Positions 62,401-64,000 of a stretch of DNA of 64,000 bases are shown here, in pieces (the stretch's first letter is position 1; every line of letters starts with the position of its first letter). Source of the DNA: Nevskiales bacterium (lineage in GTDB: Bacteria; Pseudomonadota; Gammaproteobacteria; Nevskiales; Nevskiaceae); contig JAQVDP010000018.1 in assembly GCA_028698335.1 (NCBI GenBank), positions 1 to 64,000 of the forward strand, read 5' to 3'. The notes under the pieces were generated by a model that saw only the letters and a list, made by a program, of their open reading frames with translations, was not told where the DNA came from and did not search any database. The translations under genes and the position numbers were made by a program.

Positions 62401-63176
62401 CACGGGCTCACTTCAAAAGAGGCTGCCTCAACGGATTCCGGGAACTCCGACTTCAGCCGTCGCTCATAGCGACGTGCCGTTTCCAGATCGCCCAGTTCCC
62501 GTTCGGTGCGGGCTGCAATGAACAACAGCTCCGCGGTTGCATTCGACTGCAGGTCGTAACGCTGCAAGAAAGCGCGTGCCCGCAGGTAATCGGTCTTGCG
62601 AAAGCTGATCGACGCCATCTGCGCCAACGCCTCGCGGTATTGCGGAGCGATCTTCAGGGCTTCCCGAAGATAGATCTCCGCCTTGTCGAGATTATGGGCC
62701 TTGATGCAGGTCCCGGCGTTGGTCCAGGCCGCCTCCGGGGTCGGATAGGTCGGATCCTTGGCCGCGGCCAGCAGCAGCAGCTCCGCCTCTTCGTACCGGC
62801 CCACACTGCACAGAAAGACCCCGAAGTTGTTTTTCAGCGCGGGATCGCCCGGACTCAGATCCAGCGCCTCCCGGAAGTGCCGCTCGGCTTTCTTGCTTTC
62901 ACCGAGATTCTGGTAGACGTAGGCGATCGCGGCATGCGTCTCGGGCAGCGAATCATCCTGGTCCAGCGCCCGCTCGAGCTTGTCGAGCGCCACCGAAAAA
63001 TGCCCCTGCTGCGCGTAGTTGATGCCCAGCTGGGTGTTGACCCGCGCCGCGTTCTGCATGTCGCCGCGCGACATCGACGACCCGCAGGCGCTCAGGAGCA
63101 GCGCCGCCGTCGTCGCGACGATCGCGCTCAGACGCATGGGCATCGCCACTCGAGCCCGCCGCCGGGCCACGTGCAT
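62400..63176 (-). CDS. pilF: Type IV pilus biogenesis/stability lipoprotein PilF (PilW)
   Basis: A 258-residue lipoprotein (LLLSAC, Cys31) with about six TPR motifs. In Pseudomonas PilF carries the secretin PilQ to the outer membrane and is needed for its multimerisation. The repeats include VNTQLGINYAQQGHFSVALDKLERAL, AAIAYVYQNLGESKKAERHFREAL and NNFGVFLCSVGRYEEAELLL. The ATG at 63176 is supported by GGAGG seven bases upstream and gives an Arg-rich signal n-region; the ATG at 63143 is an alternative. With the Pil-Chp loci this indicates functional type IVa pili. It is followed by rodZ (overlap) and preceded by rlmN. Confidence 0.93.
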   Translation of the reverse strand: MHVARRRARVAMPMRLSAIVATTAALLLSACGSSMSRGDMQNAARVNTQLGINYAQQGHFSVALDKLERALDQDDSLPETHAAIAYVYQNLGESKKAERHFREALDLSPGDPALKNNFGVFLCSVGRYEEAELLLLAAAKDPTYPTPEAAWTNAGTCIKAHNLDKAEIYLREALKIAPQYREALAQMASISFRKTDYLRARAFLQRYDLQSNATAELLFIAARTERELGDLETARRYERRLKSEFPESVEAASFEVSP

Positions 63177-63216
63177 CGGGACGCCTCCGCACCCCGGCCT
63201 GGAATCGCCGGTGCAG

Positions 63217-64000
63217 TCACTGCACCACCACCGGAATGCCACGCAGGCGCTTCTTCTGCCTGGACTGGACCCGGCCGACAAGCTGACCGCAGGCGGCGTC
63301 GATGTCGTCGCCGCGGGTCTTGCGGGTGGTCGTCAGGATGTGTTTCGCGCGCAGGATTTCCGCAAACGCCTGGATCGTGTCGCGGCTCGAACGGCGGTAT
63401 TCCGATCCCGGGAACGGGTTGAACGGAATCAGGTTGACCTTGGCCGGCATGCCCGCGAGCAGCTTGGCGAGCTGGCGCGCGTGCTCGGGCTTGTCGTTGA
63501 TGCCATCGAGCATCACGTACTCGTAGACGATATGGGTCTTGCGATCCTTGCCCGCCGTGTAACGGCGGCAGGCCGCCATCAGCTCGGCCAGCGGATACTT
63601 GCGATTGATCGGCACCAGCTCGTTGCGCAGCGCGTCGTTGGGCGCGTGCAGCGACACCGCGAGCGCGGTATCGACGTCCTCGCGCAGCCGGTCCATGAAC
63701 GACACCAGGCCCGAGGTCGAGATCGTGACCCGGCGCTTGGACAGGCCAAAACCGAAGTCGTCGAGCAGGATCCGGATCGCCGGCAGCACCGCGTTGTAGT
63801 TCGCCAGCGGCTCGCCCATGCCCATGAAGACAATGTTCGAGATCACCCGCTCGTTCTGGAAGTCACCACCCAGGGTCCGCGCCGCGAACCAGACCTGCGC
63901 GATGATCTCGGCGGTGGTCATGTTGCGGTTCAGTCCCTGCTGCGCGGTCGAGCAGAACGAACAGTCCATCGCACAACCGACCTGCGAGCTGATGCACAGC
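63217..64000 (-). CDS. rlmN: 23S rRNA/tRNA adenine-C2 methyltransferase RlmN (5' end beyond window)
   Basis: The C-terminal roughly 260 residues of a radical-SAM enzyme that methylates A2503 of 23S rRNA and A37 of some tRNAs. The 4Fe-4S motif C-x3-C-x2-C is seen at the right edge as [11 protein letters not shown]. Next come [24 protein letters not shown] and SLHAPND. The conserved catalytic cysteine near the end is in [12 protein letters not shown]. The start codon and first roughly 100 residues lie outside the window. It is the first gene of the leftward rlmN-pilF-rodZ-ispG-hisS series, with a 40-base gap to pilF. Confidence 0.97.
   Translation of the reverse strand, partial: LCISSQVGCAMDCSFCSTAQQGLNRNMTTAEIIAQVWFAARTLGGDFQNERVISNIVFMGMGEPLANYNAVLPAIRILLDDFGFGLSKRRVTISTSGLVSFMDRLREDVDTALAVSLHAPNDALRNELVPINRKYPLAELMAACRRYTAGKDRKTHIVYEYVMLDGINDKPEHARQLAKLLAGMPAKVNLIPFNPFPGSEYRRSSRDTIQAFAEILRAKHILTTTRKTRGDDIDAACGQLVGRVQSRQKKRLRGIPVVVQ

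Noticed and set aside
1..64000. tRNA, rRNA, CRISPR arrays, insertion sequences, prophage
   Set aside because: None seen by reading; no transposase, integrase or direct-repeat arrays other than the chpA hexamer. Small RNAs cannot be excluded without a covariance search.

Overview
The window is a chromosomal segment of a very GC-rich gammaproteobacterium. Nearly every gene has an obvious proteobacterial relative. Three points suggest a Nevskiales/Xanthomonadales-like lineage: the gshB/algH/ruvX/pyrB/pyrC' neighbourhood next to Pil-Chp chemosensory genes (as in Pseudomonas), the rlmN-pilF-rodZ-ispG-hisS-yfgM-bamB-der run, and a wax-ester synthase/DGAT enzyme. The lineage call is an inference. 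No tRNA, rRNA, CRISPR array, insertion sequence or prophage gene was recognised, so this looks like stable core chromosome with a few accessory inserts. Coding is dense. Many neighbours overlap by 1 or 4 bases (ATGA, GTGA or TGATG), and several downstream genes start with GTG.

Left part (1-23.2 kb). A small DUF4169 gene comes first, followed on the minus strand by a 7TM-type diguanylate cyclase, a rhomboid protease and cysS. A leftward macA-macB-outer-membrane-factor efflux operon follows. Next are a metallo-beta-lactamase-fold hydrolase and a convergent zinc-peptidase lipoprotein, a large alpha/beta-hydrolase lipoprotein, a second MBL-fold hydrolase, an ABC-2 exporter pair and an orphan Flp-like pilin. 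A wax-ester synthase/DGAT gene is translationally coupled to a LuxR-type regulator, with a perfect 18-bp palindrome upstream. A subtilisin-like lipoprotein with C-terminal SLH-like repeats and a cation diffusion facilitator close this part.

Middle part (23.2-41.6 kb). The twitching-motility/surface-sensing (Pil-Chp) system is split into two blocks: pilG-pilI-chpA-chpC on the minus strand and pilH-pilJ on the plus strand. Between them lie glutathione synthesis (gshA, gshB), an ApbE flavin transferase with a NusG-domain-II protein and a Gx-family membrane protein, algH/yqgE, ruvX, pyrB and a catalytically dead pyrC-like subunit. No pilK/cheR or chpB/cheB gene is present in either block.

Right part (41.8-64 kb). 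ATP-dependent PEP carboxykinase is followed by a divergent ribbon-helix-helix regulator. Then comes a six-gene membrane-complex operon (hyfB-C-E-F-G-I type) whose large subunit has lost the [NiFe] ligand cysteines while its small subunit keeps the proximal Fe-S cysteines. This is a hydrogenase-related, complex-I-like ion pump of unknown electron donor and acceptor, and the most interesting system here. An FAH-family hydrolase, a permease with two TrkA_C domains, and a fusion of a degenerate diacylglycerol-kinase-like domain to DUF389 follow. The window ends in the leftward housekeeping block der, bamB, yfgM, hisS, ispG, rodZ, pilF/pilW and the 5'-truncated rlmN.
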